Notes: a model not told the origin generated them from the sequence alone. A stretch of 64,000 nucleotides of DNA from Niabella pedocola (GCF_021044425.1 NZ_JAJNEC010000005.1:806001-870000), one strand, 5' to 3'. Shown: positions 17,453 to 27,535, counted from the stretch's first letter. A program made the numbers and translations.

Positions 17453-17866
17453 ATGAAAAAAATATTCAGTTATGCCGGTTATGGTTTTGTTTGTATTTCT
17501 GCATTAAGCCTTGCATGGGTCGCGGCAATGGCGTGGTACAATCCGCAGGCGGTTATGGACCTGGTGCATGTAACGCTGAACAATACCGATGCATTAAGTT
17601 CCATCAGGGGCGTATATGGCGGTGTGGGTTTTTCGGTGATCGCCGTATTGATCTACACCATGCGCAGGAACCTGCCTCTTGCATTGCTTTTCCTGAGCCT
17701 GTTCTGGCTGCTGTATGCATTGTCAAGGCTTGTTACAATCTGGGCCGACGGATCCCTGGGCAGCTTTGGCAGCAACTGGCTCACCATCGAAACTACATTT
17801 GGTATGATAGCGCTGGTGCTTTACCTGGGCAACAGGAAGCGGTCTCAAAAGACCGTTACAACATAG
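17453..17866 (+). CDS. DUF4345 family membrane protein
   Basis: 137 aa with four hydrophobic segments (about 7-26, 55-72, 78-95 and 110-127). The motif SSIRGVYGGVGF after the first helix is characteristic of DUF4345, a small inner-membrane family with no established function. The C-terminus is short and basic (NRKRSQK). It appears monocistronic. Confidence 0.8.
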   Translation: MKKIFSYAGYGFVCISALSLAWVAAMAWYNPQAVMDLVHVTLNNTDALSSIRGVYGGVGFSVIAVLIYTMRRNLPLALLFLSLFWLLYALSRLVTIWADGSLGSFGSNWLTIETTFGMIALVLYLGNRKRSQKTVTT

Positions 17867-18112
17867 TGTCATCAGAACTGCCTCGGATCCGCATCAACGA
17901 ACAGCCACACTCCATTCCCGGGCTGAAATCCATCCGGCATGCCCCAGCGCATACTGTCGTCCTGAGGATGTCATCCCGGACTTGTTCCGGGATCTATTCC
18001 TGTTTCAGGACCTGAAAAGACAGACATAACATCAATTCCGGGCGCAGCAATTTTTGAGACGTCCTGTTTTCTACCGCGTTTTGTTAAAATCCTTATAAAT
18101 GATGCCTGTGCT
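17867..18112. other. Spacer with dispersed palindromic repeat
   Basis: No gene. ATCCCGGA (17973-17980) and TCCGGGAT (17986-17993) form an 8-bp stem with a 5-nt loop, part of the TCATCCCGGACTTGTTCCGG-type palindromic repeat found in many bacterial genomes. Confidence 0.5.
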
Positions 18113-18144
18113 AAAGATGCCGGACCTGCAGGCCCGGCATCTTT
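18113..18144. terminator. Strong hairpin, possible terminator
   Basis: AAAGATGCCGG and CCGGCATCTTT form an 11-bp perfect stem with a 10-nt loop. It lies about 250 nt after the DUF4345 gene and about 48 nt before the esterase start. The U-run is short, so it may equally be a leader hairpin. Confidence 0.4.
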
Positions 18145-18192
18145 GTTAACTTCATGCTTCCAATTATGCTGAACCCCTAAATGCGCTTATGT

Positions 18193-19032
18193 ATGAAATA
18201 CCCGATTCTATTTAGCCTGGTATTATTTGTACTGTCCTGTAACATACCGGATCCCGCTCCTGCGGATCTGAATAACCGCCCTTCTGCTAAAGACACCCTG
18301 CACTTTTTTTCAAAAAATGTGAATGATTCTTTCACTGTTTACATAAATCTTCCGGCCGGCTACCGCTCAGACAGCAGCAAACATTTTCCGGTGGTGTATC
18401 TGCTCGATGCGAATCTCTATTTTGATATCATGGCCACCGTACTTAACAACTATACGGCAGTAGGACTTACACCGCCGGTGATACTGGCGGGCATCGGTTA
18501 CAAAAACTTTCAGACGATGGACTCGCTCCGCAACAGGGATTATACATTTCCCACGGCAATTCCTGAATACGAAATGCCCGTGAGCGGCGGGGCACCGCAA
18601 TTTATGGCTTTTATCAACAACGAACTGGCTCCGGCACTCGACCGGCAATTCCGGACAGACACATTACAACAAACACTGATGGGCCACTCACTGGGCGGCT
18701 ATTTTACCTGTTATGCGTTGCAGCAGCGGCTGGCCGGCAAACAGCAGCGCTTCAGGAATTATATTGCAGCAAGTCCCTCTTTACATTACAACAACTACTT
18801 CCTGCTGAATGAGTTTAAAAAAGAGGTTCCGGTACACCACGACAGTCTTAATGTTTACATAACTTTTGGCGGCCTGGAAAAACAGGATAGCCTTTGCCGC
18901 CAACTTTCCTTATTACTTCCATCAGGCATCACAAAAAAGATCGACACCTATTCTGCCCTGGATCATATGGATACACAACTGCCGTCTTTTATTAAAGGGC
19001 TTCAATGGCAGGCAGCACCCGGGCAGCCGTAA
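18193..19032 (+). CDS. Lipoprotein esterase of the putative-esterase (EstD/Fes-like) family
   Basis: About 279 aa from ATG 18193 (ATG 18181 is also possible). The signal peptide ends in a lipobox-like LSC (LFVLSCNIP), so the protein is probably a lipoprotein. The alpha/beta-hydrolase fold of PF00756 shows as HFPVVYLLDAN near residue 65 and the nucleophile elbow GHSLGGYF; a C-terminal His is likely in LDHMDTQ. Relatives act on short esters or siderophore esters; the substrate here is unknown. It is convergent with the GH109 gene and shares a bidirectional hairpin with it. Confidence 0.82.
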   Translation: MKYPILFSLVLFVLSCNIPDPAPADLNNRPSAKDTLHFFSKNVNDSFTVYINLPAGYRSDSSKHFPVVYLLDANLYFDIMATVLNNYTAVGLTPPVILAGIGYKNFQTMDSLRNRDYTFPTAIPEYEMPVSGGAPQFMAFINNELAPALDRQFRTDTLQQTLMGHSLGGYFTCYALQQRLAGKQQRFRNYIAASPSLHYNNYFLLNEFKKEVPVHHDSLNVYITFGGLEKQDSLCRQLSLLLPSGITKKIDTYSALDHMDTQLPSFIKGLQWQAAPGQP

Positions 19033-19036
19033 AAAA

Positions 19037-19065
19037 AAATGTCCGCCCCTGAACGGCGGACATTT
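19037..19065 (-). terminator. Bidirectional terminator between esterase and GH109 genes
   Basis: AAATGTCCGCC (19037-19047) and GGCGGACATTT (19055-19065) form an 11-bp stem with a 7-nt loop. On the minus strand the stem is followed by a run of nine T, giving a strong terminator for the GH109 gene; in the plus direction the T-run is short. Confidence 0.8.
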
Positions 19066-19084
19066 AAAATGAACAGTTCGTAGT

Positions 19085-20440
19085 TTAATAATCATCGTTG
19101 AGCGCAAACACTGGCTTGCGGTACATCCAGTCGCCCCCGGTAAAATCCGGAAATTCTACGGTTTGATGCCCCAGTGCGATCGATTGCTCGCTCAGCGGAG
19201 TGATGGCACTCCAGGTAGCGGCATCATACACATCCATCTGCGTAGGCTCCTTCCGTTTTGCAGACTCAATAAACGAATGGATCACAAAGAAGTCCATGCC
19301 ACCATGACCGGCACCTTCCGCATCCTTGCCATATTTTTTCCACAATGGGTGATCGTATTTATCCAGCCACTCCTGGGCTTTATCCCAGGTATGTGGTTTT
19401 GATACCCCTTCCACATAAATGCCGCTGTTTACATCCATCCACAGGCCCTTGGTACCCTGAACCCGGAAGCCCAGTGAATAAGGACGCGGCAGGTTGGTAT
19501 CATGCTGCAGGATCACGGTTTCGCCGTTTACACAACTGATTTGCGTGGTTACGATATCACCCAGTTTAAAATTCACTTTTGCATTCTTATGGGTAGGCCC
19601 GCCTACATCTACAATGTACTCATGCAGGCCGCGGGATTTTGTAGAAAATGCGTTGAGCGATACAAAACGGTTTCCGCGGTTGATATTGATATACTGGGCT
19701 ACAGGCCCGATACCATGGGTGGGATAAAGATCCCCGTTACGCCACACGGAATGATCGGTACGCCACCGGGCTTCGGAATAGCCGTCGGTATGGCCAAATT
19801 CTGCCCCCCTTCCATAAGGCGTTTTACCATCATTGAATTTTACCCCGCGCAGATCATGCTGATAGCCTCCCTGCAAATGCACCAGCTCTCCAAATACGTT
19901 CTGGCGTACCATGTTCAGCACCGCCAGCACATCCCGGCGGTAGCAAACATTTTCCAGCATCATTACATGCCCGTTATACCGTTCGGCTGCACGTACCACA
20001 TCCCAATGGTCCTGTAACGAAATACCGAGGATCACTTCCGTGCCAACATATTTGATACCCGATTCCAGGGCGCCAATGATCATGGGTTTATGCAATTCCC
20101 AGGGCGTTGCGATCACCACCGCTTCAATCCCCTTTTTTGCATACATATTTTTCCAGTCTTCCGGTCCGTTCGAATAGTATACCGGTGCTTTTTTGCCTGC
20201 TTTTGAAAACTTTTCTTTGGCAGCTTCTATGCAACGCGGGTCGATATCACAAACACCCACCACTTCCACATCATCGCGCTTTAATAAAAGATCCAGGTGC
20301 CAGATACCGCGTGCACCAACGCCCACGATCGCTACTTTTAATTTGGAAGCCGCCGTGGGTTTAAACACGGTTTCTGATGGCAGAATGGCAACCGAAGCCA
20401 TTGCCAGCCCGGCGCTTTTTACAAAGTCTTTACGTTTCAT
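19085..20440 (-). CDS. GH109-type Gfo/Idh/MocA glycosidase (alpha-N-acetylgalactosaminidase family)
   Basis: 451 aa from ATG 20440 (a longer frame to 20560 is not supported). MKRKDFVKSAGLAMASVAIL is an export signal of a kind common for this family. The NAD-binding Rossmann motif VGVGARGIWH follows near residue 40, then VCDIDPRC. The middle is diagnostic: STPWE-like ATPWELHKP, MMLENVCYRRDVLAVLNMVR, LQGGYQHDLRG, NGDLYPTHGIGPV and GHGGMDFF. GH109 enzymes cleave terminal alpha-GalNAc with a tightly bound NAD, acting in the periplasm. It lies next to a secreted GH2 enzyme in the same direction, suggesting joint use on host or dietary glycans. No SusC/SusD pair is nearby. Confidence 0.88.
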   Translation of the reverse strand: MKRKDFVKSAGLAMASVAILPSETVFKPTAASKLKVAIVGVGARGIWHLDLLLKRDDVEVVGVCDIDPRCIEAAKEKFSKAGKKAPVYYSNGPEDWKNMYAKKGIEAVVIATPWELHKPMIIGALESGIKYVGTEVILGISLQDHWDVVRAAERYNGHVMMLENVCYRRDVLAVLNMVRQNVFGELVHLQGGYQHDLRGVKFNDGKTPYGRGAEFGHTDGYSEARWRTDHSVWRNGDLYPTHGIGPVAQYININRGNRFVSLNAFSTKSRGLHEYIVDVGGPTHKNAKVNFKLGDIVTTQISCVNGETVILQHDTNLPRPYSLGFRVQGTKGLWMDVNSGIYVEGVSKPHTWDKAQEWLDKYDHPLWKKYGKDAEGAGHGGMDFFVIHSFIESAKRKEPTQMDVYDAATWSAITPLSEQSIALGHQTVEFPDFTGGDWMYRKPVFALNDDY

Positions 20441-20645
20441 CCGTATGTTATTTTTATGCCCGCCCCGCTGCCGCGGAGTCGAACGGGTTTTATATAATGC
20501 CTCGTCTTTATCGGCCGGGATACGGCCTGTTGCAATCATCGGGATCCGGCAACCAGGCACCTAAGATAGCCTGAATCACACAGATCAAAAAGGATCCGTA
20601 CCTGTTTTTAAAGAGCAACCGTTTGCGCAGGATTCCGCTCCTGTT

Positions 20646-23600
20646 TTAACGGACAGGGCGTATCCAGTAGCTATAGGCATAGGTGCCCGGGGTGATCCAG
20701 TATTGCCTTAACGGCATGGCGCCCCAGCTGTCGATGCCCTGCAGCCCCAGCTGTTTCAGATCCATATGCATAAAGATCCTGCCGGCCGTTTCCAACTCAC
20801 CGGAGTGAAATTGTTTCTTCTCCGGTGCGGGATCGAGCTGCTCCAGGCTATACGGCAATGCCGAAGCGGAAAGCACGCTGTCGGCCAGCTCAAACCGTAC
20901 ACCAAGCCCTTTGCCATTCAGCATACTGATCCAGCGAACATCGGTTTTGTTACCGCTTTCCTGCGGGCGGGCGTAGGAGAAGTACTGCTGGTCGATGGTT
21001 TGACTGTAGGTACCGATATTGCTGGCGGTATGACGATCCCAATAATTTTCCCAGGGACCGCGGCCATACCACCGGATCTTCGAAAATTCTTTTTCCAGCT
21101 CCAGGTCATTTCCAACCCGCATAACCGTTTTGTAATCGCCGGCCTTCAGTGTGTAATTATTTTTCACCAGGATGTTCCCGTCGCCATATACCGTAAACAC
21201 CTGTTCCGTTGTTGCCGTTCCGCCTAAAATAGTTGCGGTAAAGGCAACCCGGTATTCACTCTTACTTACCTGCTCCGTTGTTGCCTGAACACCGGTTGCC
21301 GATTCGTAAGCATTGCGCCAGTTACGGAGCGACCGGTTTAAACCGGCACCAATATCGTTATCCGTAGGTGCCCGGTAAAATGCGGGGCGGGGACCTTTTG
21401 CAATTACGCGGGTGCCTTTTAAAGCATACTGCTCCAGGGTTCCCTTTGCCAGGTCAAACTCAACAGTAAAGCCGCTGCCCTTTAGCACCAGGTAATTCCC
21501 ATCTTTTGTTGCCGTAACAGCCGCAGATGTTCCCTGGTAGTTGTAGGGCACCGGCGTTCCGTTATAAGCAAACTGTTCTGCAGCAACCTCATAATTTTTC
21601 TCCAGGAAGGGTTCTTCCTTCTTCAACCGGTAAAACACGTTGAGCAAATATTCTTTTCCTGCTTTGGGTTTTAATTTCACCGGCAATACCAGCTGTGCTT
21701 TTGATTGTGGTGCCACATTCAGCCCGGCAAGCGTACCCTTTGCCGCTACAGCGCCGTCTTCGGTAATTTCCCAGTCGAGCTGCACGTTAGAAAGATCTTT
21801 GAAGAAAAATCCATTGGTCACTTCAATTTCATTATTTCCCTTGTACGCGGTTTTAATATTCTGATGAACTTTCTTGATCTCAACGGCCATCGGTGTAAGG
21901 TTGCGGTAGGCTGTTACTACACCTTTTACACAAAAATCATTGTCGCTGAAGTTTTCATTTACCGGGCCACTCAGCGGAAAATCGCCGCCATAGGCAAGGA
22001 TGCGTTTGCCGTTCTTTACGGTATCGATACCCTGATCGATCCATTCCCAGATATAACCGCCCTGGGTACCGGGGGTAGATTCGATCGTATCCCAGTACTC
22101 TTTAAAGTTGCCAAGACTGTTGCCCATGATATGTGCATACTCACTCATAATATAGGGCCGTCCATCCTTGGAATTTTTCTGCCAGGCCACCCCGTTGGGC
22201 GACGGATACTGCGGGCAGATGACATCCGTATTGTAATCATATTCTGCACGCTCGTATTGCACCGGGCGACTGTCTTTCTTTTTCAGCCAGTCGTACCCTT
22301 CATACATATTAATTCCGTTACCGGCTTCATTTCCGAGCGACCAGGTAATGATGGATGGATGATTTTTATCGCGCTCATACATGCGCTGGATCCGCGCCAG
22401 GTGCGGCATGCGCCATTGTTTATCATTAGCAAACGTATACTCCAGATCATAGTACCGGCCATGTGATTCGATGTTTGCTTCATCAATTACGTACAACCCG
22501 TATTCATCGCAAAGCTCCAGCCAGTAAGGGTCCGGCGGATAGTGTGAATGCCGTACCGCATTTACGTTCAGCTTTTTCATCATCTCCATATCCTTCCGCA
22601 TATCGGCCCTTGTTAATGTATGACCCGTGCGGGCGTTGTGCTCATGCCGGTTTACGCCTTTGAAGAATACCCGCTTGCCGTTTACCAGGAAATCGCGTCC
22701 CTTGATTTCGATGGTACGGAAGCCCACCCGAGCGGGCACCACTTCCAGTATTTCGCCCTGTTTATTTTTGAGCGTCACCAACAAGGTGTACAGATTCGGT
22801 GTTTCAGCCGTCCAGGATTTTACGCCGGGTATGGTTGTTTTAAACGACACATCCGTTTTATAACGCCCCAGCACCGTAAATGCAGGCAGGGTTTCGCGGA
22901 ATACCGGTTTCCCGTTGTCATCTACGAGCTCCAGCTCCACGGTGGCGGTATCTTTTTTTGAATGCAGGGTTTTCTTATCGGTTTTATAGCTGTTCACTTC
23001 TCCCTGAAACGTAAAAACGCCGTCTTTATAGTTGTTCTCCAATGTAGACCCGATCTTGAAATCCCGGAGGTCCAGCAGCGGTGTTGCGTAGAGATACACT
23101 TCCCGCTCAATGCCCGAAATCCGCCACATATCCTGGCACTCCAGGTAACTGCCGTCGCTCCAGCGGTATACTTCCAGCGCCACCAGGTTTTCGCCCGGTT
23201 TTACATATTTGGTGATGTCAAATTCGGCGGAGAGCTTGCTGTCTTCGCTATACCCTACTTTCTGTCCGTTTACCCAGATAAAAAAAGCCGACTTCACGGC
23301 GCCGAGGTGAATGAATACCTGGCGGCCATCCCAGTCCTGGGGAATGATCACTTTCTTGCGATACGAGCCTACGGGGTTATTATCTTCCGGGATATCAAAC
23401 GGCGGGTTTAACCGGCTGCCGGTCTTTGCCCTGCCCGTAAATTCATAGGGATGATTTACATAAATCGGCAGCCCGTAGCCATTTACCTCCCAGTTGGCCG
23501 GCACCGGAAAGTTGTTCCATTTGCTATCGTCAAAATCTGTTTTGTAAAAATCCTTCGGACGTTTATTGGGGTCCTGCACCCAGTTGAAACGCCAGTTCCC

Positions 23601-23804
23601 GTTTAAGGAGATGAAGTACTTTGACCGTTCTTTTTCCCTTTTTTCAGCCAGGTCTTTTGTTTCAAAGGCAAAGGCGTTTGCCCGCATGGGCATCCGGTTT
23701 ACCGAAACCACTTCCGGCGTTTGCAATTCAGAGGGAAGGGTTTGCCCGCATACAAAACCCGCAAGCAACAAGCTTCCCGTTAATGATAGTATCTGCTTCT
23801 TCAT
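20646..23804 (-). CDS. GH2 beta-galactosidase, LacZ-like, secreted
   Basis: 1052 aa from ATG 23804, with a signal peptide (KKQILSLTGSLLLAGFVCGQ). Domain order matches LacZ: sugar-binding jelly roll (about 45-230, with YRWSDGSYLECQDMWR), immunoglobulin-like domain, TIM barrel (about 350-650) and C-terminal Bgal_small_N domain (WYGRGPWENYWDR). Predicted acid/base is Glu446 in DEANIESHG and the nucleophile Glu555 in IMSEYAHIMGNS. VNAVRHSHYPPDPYWLELCD is the usual barrel motif. Periplasmic hydrolysis of beta-galactosides is expected. It is upstream of GH109 by about 205 bp with no terminator seen between, so co-transcription is possible. Confidence 0.93.
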   Translation of the reverse strand: MKKQILSLTGSLLLAGFVCGQTLPSELQTPEVVSVNRMPMRANAFAFETKDLAEKREKERSKYFISLNGNWRFNWVQDPNKRPKDFYKTDFDDSKWNNFPVPANWEVNGYGLPIYVNHPYEFTGRAKTGSRLNPPFDIPEDNNPVGSYRKKVIIPQDWDGRQVFIHLGAVKSAFFIWVNGQKVGYSEDSKLSAEFDITKYVKPGENLVALEVYRWSDGSYLECQDMWRISGIEREVYLYATPLLDLRDFKIGSTLENNYKDGVFTFQGEVNSYKTDKKTLHSKKDTATVELELVDDNGKPVFRETLPAFTVLGRYKTDVSFKTTIPGVKSWTAETPNLYTLLVTLKNKQGEILEVVPARVGFRTIEIKGRDFLVNGKRVFFKGVNRHEHNARTGHTLTRADMRKDMEMMKKLNVNAVRHSHYPPDPYWLELCDEYGLYVIDEANIESHGRYYDLEYTFANDKQWRMPHLARIQRMYERDKNHPSIITWSLGNEAGNGINMYEGYDWLKKKDSRPVQYERAEYDYNTDVICPQYPSPNGVAWQKNSKDGRPYIMSEYAHIMGNSLGNFKEYWDTIESTPGTQGGYIWEWIDQGIDTVKNGKRILAYGGDFPLSGPVNENFSDNDFCVKGVVTAYRNLTPMAVEIKKVHQNIKTAYKGNNEIEVTNGFFFKDLSNVQLDWEITEDGAVAAKGTLAGLNVAPQSKAQLVLPVKLKPKAGKEYLLNVFYRLKKEEPFLEKNYEVAAEQFAYNGTPVPYNYQGTSAAVTATKDGNYLVLKGSGFTVEFDLAKGTLEQYALKGTRVIAKGPRPAFYRAPTDNDIGAGLNRSLRNWRNAYESATGVQATTEQVSKSEYRVAFTATILGGTATTEQVFTVYGDGNILVKNNYTLKAGDYKTVMRVGNDLELEKEFSKIRWYGRGPWENYWDRHTASNIGTYSQTIDQQYFSYARPQESGNKTDVRWISMLNGKGLGVRFELADSVLSASALPYSLEQLDPAPEKKQFHSGELETAGRIFMHMDLKQLGLQGIDSWGAMPLRQYWITPGTYAYSYWIRPVR

Positions 23805-24632
23805 ATTTATAAACAAGTATTGGTATCTCCGAAGGCGCTAATTTAGAGAAAGCAGGCAACATCCGGGTCTATTTGAGGCAATTTATACATGAACGGCAGG
23901 AGCCAGATTCATCATTTCGGAGCAGGCATAAATGACCAGAACCCTTTACCATCGGGCATTACAGACCGGGGGAGTCAAAAACCGGGGCATCGCGCAATCG
24001 ATTGTGCAAGCAGTGGTAAAGGTTAACCGCAAGGGGCAAGGTGCAGCAAAGATTAAACGCAAGGGAGGCAAGGTTTTTCGCAAAGTGCGCGAAGGAATTG
24101 TAATATCAGTGCCTCCTGTTCTGTTGCGGTCCTCGCGGATGCTTTGCGCACATTGCGGTAAAAAACAAACCGCAAGGGGGCGCAAGGTTTTTCGCAAAGC
24201 ACGCCAGGGATTTAATAACAACGCTTCCAATAGCAATCGTTGCGCCCCTCGCGGATTCCTTGCGACCATTGCGGTAAAAAAACAAACCGCGAGGGGCGCA
24301 AGGTTTTTCGCAAGGTACGCCAGGGATTTAATAACAGGTCTTCCAATGACAATCATTGCGATCCTTGCGGATGCTTTGCGCACATTGCGGTAAAAAAACA
24401 AACCGCAAGGGGCACAAGGTCTTTCGCAAGGTACGCAAGGGATTTAATAAGAACTCTTCTACTGACAATCGTTGCGGTCCTCGCGGATTCCTTGCGGCCA
24501 TTGCGGTAAAAAACAAACCGCGAGGAATGCCGGGATAACAGTATCGGAAAATGCCAGGGGCCATACAATAAAAAAGGAATGACCATAACGGTCATTCCTT
24601 TACAAATCTTAGGGTTCAAAAAATATCGTACG
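23805..24632. repeat. 116-bp tandem repeat array in long spacer
   Basis: No gene. GCGGTAAAAAA-type cores occur at 24155, 24271, 24387 and 24503, a constant 116-bp spacing, with an earlier decayed unit from about 24040. Each unit joins CCTTGCGGCCATTGCGGTAA to an inverse-oriented CGCAAGGGGCGCAAGG stretch, so units are partly self-complementary and both strands stay open for long stretches. Open frames covering it on both strands are artefacts. The same words appear at 1-230. Confidence 0.85.
24574..24600 (-). terminator. Terminator of the M16 peptidase gene
   Basis: AAGGAATGACC and GGTCATTCCTT form an 11-bp stem with a 5-nt loop; on the minus strand it is followed by TTTTT. It lies 33 nt beyond the stop codon of the gene. 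Confidence 0.8.
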
Positions 24633-27455
24633 CTATTTCTTTTCAGGTTGTAATACAGCCGTTACCACATTACCACTCGAAAAGATCTTCTTTGCCGCCG
24701 CTTGTACGGATGCCGGCGTTAACGCGTTGATATATTTTGCCGCATTCAGAAAGCGGTCCGGGTCTTTTTTCTCCAGTTTGGCGGCAAGCAGGTATTCGAG
24801 CCAGGAGCCGTTTTGCTCCATCGCTACTTTATTCTGCTCCAGCCATTGCTGCTTTACCTTATCCAGGTTCTCTTTAGTAGGACCTTTTGCCTCGATATTT
24901 TTAATTTCAGCATTCATGGCCTTTAACAGGGTATCTACTTTTGAGGGGCCTGTTGGCAGCTGTGTAAAAAAGCTATAATGTGCATAGGGCAACCGCTCAA
25001 CGCTTACGGATGTACCACCGCCATAAATGCCCTGTATCTTTTCCCGGAGCTCCTCAATTACGCGGATATTCAACACCTCGCTTACCGCGCGCATATTCAA
25101 AGCCAGGTCCGGGTTATACACCAGGTCTCCGCTCACCAGGGAAAGGATCAGGCTTTTTTCGGCTTCCCCTTTATACACGGTAAGATCTACTTTGCCTTTT
25201 ACCGGACGGACACCATTGTCTTTAAACGCAAATTTTCGTTTTGTAGCCGGCAGCCCCCCGATATAGGTTTCTACCAGCGGCTTTAACACGGCCTCATCAA
25301 TGCTCCCTACAAAAGCGAACTGCATACCGCTGGCATCTCCAAAATGTTCCCTGTAGATCTGGAGCGCTCGGTTCATATTAATCTGGTCGAAGTATTCCGG
25401 GCGCGGCACGGCCACCGGTGCCAGCGGATTATTCCTGTAAAGGGTCTTGAACAAGGTGTCTACAAAAACGGTTTGGGGGTCGGAAAGCGCATACGCTATG
25501 CCCGCTTTATTTTTCTGTATAAAAGACCGGAACAAGGCGGTATCCACTCTGGGCGCCGTTGCTTTAAGGTATAACAGCTGCAGCATGGTTTCCAGGTCTT
25601 TTACACTCGAACTTCCGGAAAATCCGTCGGTAAGTCCGCCCAGTGACGGACTGGCCGATGCCGTTTTACCTGCCAGTGCTTTTTGCAGGTCGGTTGGAGA
25701 AAAGCTTCCGTATCCCATTGCCCCGGCCACACTCAGCGCATATTGGGCATTGAATTTATCCGCCACACCATAACCATTGGTACCTCCGTAACGGCGGGCA
25801 CCCATCCGGATCTCGTCGTCTTTAAAATCCGTCTTCTTAAACGTTACCGTGGTTCCGTTGCTCAGCTCCCAGGTTTTGGTACCCAGTTTGGGGTCTGTTG
25901 TTTCCTTCAGGATCTTTCCGGGTTTGGGCCGGCTGGGGAGCAGGTCCGTTGCCACCAGCTTCTCTTCATCGGCACGGATATCGGTTCTTGCAATTACATT
26001 GTCCGTGGCACGCACCAGGTCCGCCGCCAGCGGCAATTCCGCAGATACGGGACCGGTAAGGGTAATAAAATAATTGGATTGCTGTTGCAGGCCCTGCGCA
26101 AAGGCATTTACTTCTTTCAAAGTGATTTGCGGCAGCAGCTCCCGGGTATACTCCCGTTCTTTTGAAATACCGGGGATGGGTTCACTCGTAAGAAAATTCC
26201 GGATATATTCATCCACATAATTGGCAGATTCCGTTTTTTCCCGTTCGTTATAGGCTTTGTCCATCCCTGCTTCAATCGTCTTTTTTACCCGGTCCAGTTC
26301 CGCCTGGGTAAAACCAAAACGCTTGGCTTTCTCAATTGCTTCTACCAGGGTTTCGAGCCCTTTCTTTGCATCTGCCGCAGTGGCTACTCCCGCCCCGGCA
26401 TTGAACTGGTCGTAATTACGGGCATAGCTTCCAAAATAAGAATACCCATATAAAAAAGGAGGATTTGCCTGCTGCGTCAGATCACGCAGCCGCTGGTTCA
26501 GCATGCTGGAAAAAATGTTCTTAACCAGGTCCTGCCCGTATTCCCCAACGGTTTGGGCTTCTTTAGATGGAAAAGCGCTGTAAGCAATACCAACGGTATA
26601 GTTGGTGGCTTCTTTGTCGGTAACGACCATGCCTTCATTTACGGTATAGGGCTTTACATCCGCATAGGTTCTGGTACGCTGTGCTGCCGGGTTCACCAGA
26701 CCCTCAAAATGTTTTTTGACCAACGCCGCTGCTGTGGCCGGCTCCACATCACCCACCACCACCACCGCCATCAGGTCCGGGCGATACCAATCCTTATAAA
26801 ATTTACGGATCAGGTCCGGGTTATAGCTCCGGATGATGGAATCCAGTCCAATGGGCAGGCGGTTTGCATACCGGCTTCCGGCAAACAACCGGGGATAGAT
26901 CTGGCGGAACATACGATCATCTGCCCCCTTGCCCAACCGGCTCTCTTCCAGGATCACATTCCGCTCTTCGTTGATATCATCTGTATTATAGGTAACATTA
27001 TGCGCCCAGTCTTCCAGTATCTGAAATCCCTTTTCAAGGTTCCCGGGTTTATCGGTTGGAATGGGCAGCATATAAACGGTTTCATCAAAGGAGGTATAGG
27101 CATTCAGATCGTTTCCAAAGCCTACCCCGATGCTTTGCAGGAAACTTACGATATCATTCTTTTTAAAATTGCGGGTACCGTTAAAGGCCATATGTTCTGC
27201 CATATGTGCCAGCCCCTGCTGGTTGTCGTCTTCCAGGATAGAGCCTGCATTGAGCACCAGCCGCAGCTCCACTTTTTGCTCGGGTTTTTTATTCTGCCGG
27301 ATATAGTAGGTGAGCCCGTTGGCTAATTTCCCGATGGTTATTTTTGAGTCTACCGGGATGGAGTCGGTCAGTTTTAACTGGGCAGTCAGGCCAAGGCCAG
27401 CTGATAAAAGAAACAATAGTGCTATGCCCCTTACCAGGATCGGTTTTTGTTTCAT
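24633..27455 (-). CDS. M16 family zinc metallopeptidase (pitrilysin type)
   Basis: 940 aa with a signal peptide (ending GLGLTAQ), so periplasmic. The inverted zinc motif HxxEH is at His84-Glu87-His88 (GLAHMAEHMAFNGTRNF), and the third ligand Glu lies in the NVILEESR region. Four M16 half-domains are expected in this length; the second half has the typical R/Y pair region (ELREKIQGIYGGGTSVSVERLPYAHYSF) but no second HxxEH, as usual. Members degrade peptides in the periplasm. It stands alone between a repeat array with terminator and rsmI. Confidence 0.92.
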   Translation of the reverse strand: MKQKPILVRGIALLFLLSAGLGLTAQLKLTDSIPVDSKITIGKLANGLTYYIRQNKKPEQKVELRLVLNAGSILEDDNQQGLAHMAEHMAFNGTRNFKKNDIVSFLQSIGVGFGNDLNAYTSFDETVYMLPIPTDKPGNLEKGFQILEDWAHNVTYNTDDINEERNVILEESRLGKGADDRMFRQIYPRLFAGSRYANRLPIGLDSIIRSYNPDLIRKFYKDWYRPDLMAVVVVGDVEPATAAALVKKHFEGLVNPAAQRTRTYADVKPYTVNEGMVVTDKEATNYTVGIAYSAFPSKEAQTVGEYGQDLVKNIFSSMLNQRLRDLTQQANPPFLYGYSYFGSYARNYDQFNAGAGVATAADAKKGLETLVEAIEKAKRFGFTQAELDRVKKTIEAGMDKAYNEREKTESANYVDEYIRNFLTSEPIPGISKEREYTRELLPQITLKEVNAFAQGLQQQSNYFITLTGPVSAELPLAADLVRATDNVIARTDIRADEEKLVATDLLPSRPKPGKILKETTDPKLGTKTWELSNGTTVTFKKTDFKDDEIRMGARRYGGTNGYGVADKFNAQYALSVAGAMGYGSFSPTDLQKALAGKTASASPSLGGLTDGFSGSSSVKDLETMLQLLYLKATAPRVDTALFRSFIQKNKAGIAYALSDPQTVFVDTLFKTLYRNNPLAPVAVPRPEYFDQINMNRALQIYREHFGDASGMQFAFVGSIDEAVLKPLVETYIGGLPATKRKFAFKDNGVRPVKGKVDLTVYKGEAEKSLILSLVSGDLVYNPDLALNMRAVSEVLNIRVIEELREKIQGIYGGGTSVSVERLPYAHYSFFTQLPTGPSKVDTLLKAMNAEIKNIEAKGPTKENLDKVKQQWLEQNKVAMEQNGSWLEYLLAAKLEKKDPDRFLNAAKYINALTPASVQAAAKKIFSSGNVVTAVLQPEKK

Positions 27456-27535
27456 ATAACGTCTTCGCGTTTTAAAATAAAAAGATTAAAAATAAACAGT
27501 TGTTAGCAAAAATAAGCAATGGATCGGTTCGTGTG

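Noticed and set aside
21705..22466. 253-aa frame antisense to the GH2 gene
   Set aside because: Shadow; GH2 catalytic motifs lie on the other strand in the same place.
19085..23804. Polysaccharide utilisation locus
   Set aside because: No SusC/SusD pair or associated sensor next to the two glycosidases.
23932..24619. Open frames on both strands over the 116-bp repeats
   Set aside because: Repeat content, no family features, and mirror-image frames on both strands.
26553..27326. 257-aa frame antisense to the M16 peptidase
   Set aside because: Shadow; it covers the HxxEH region of the real gene.
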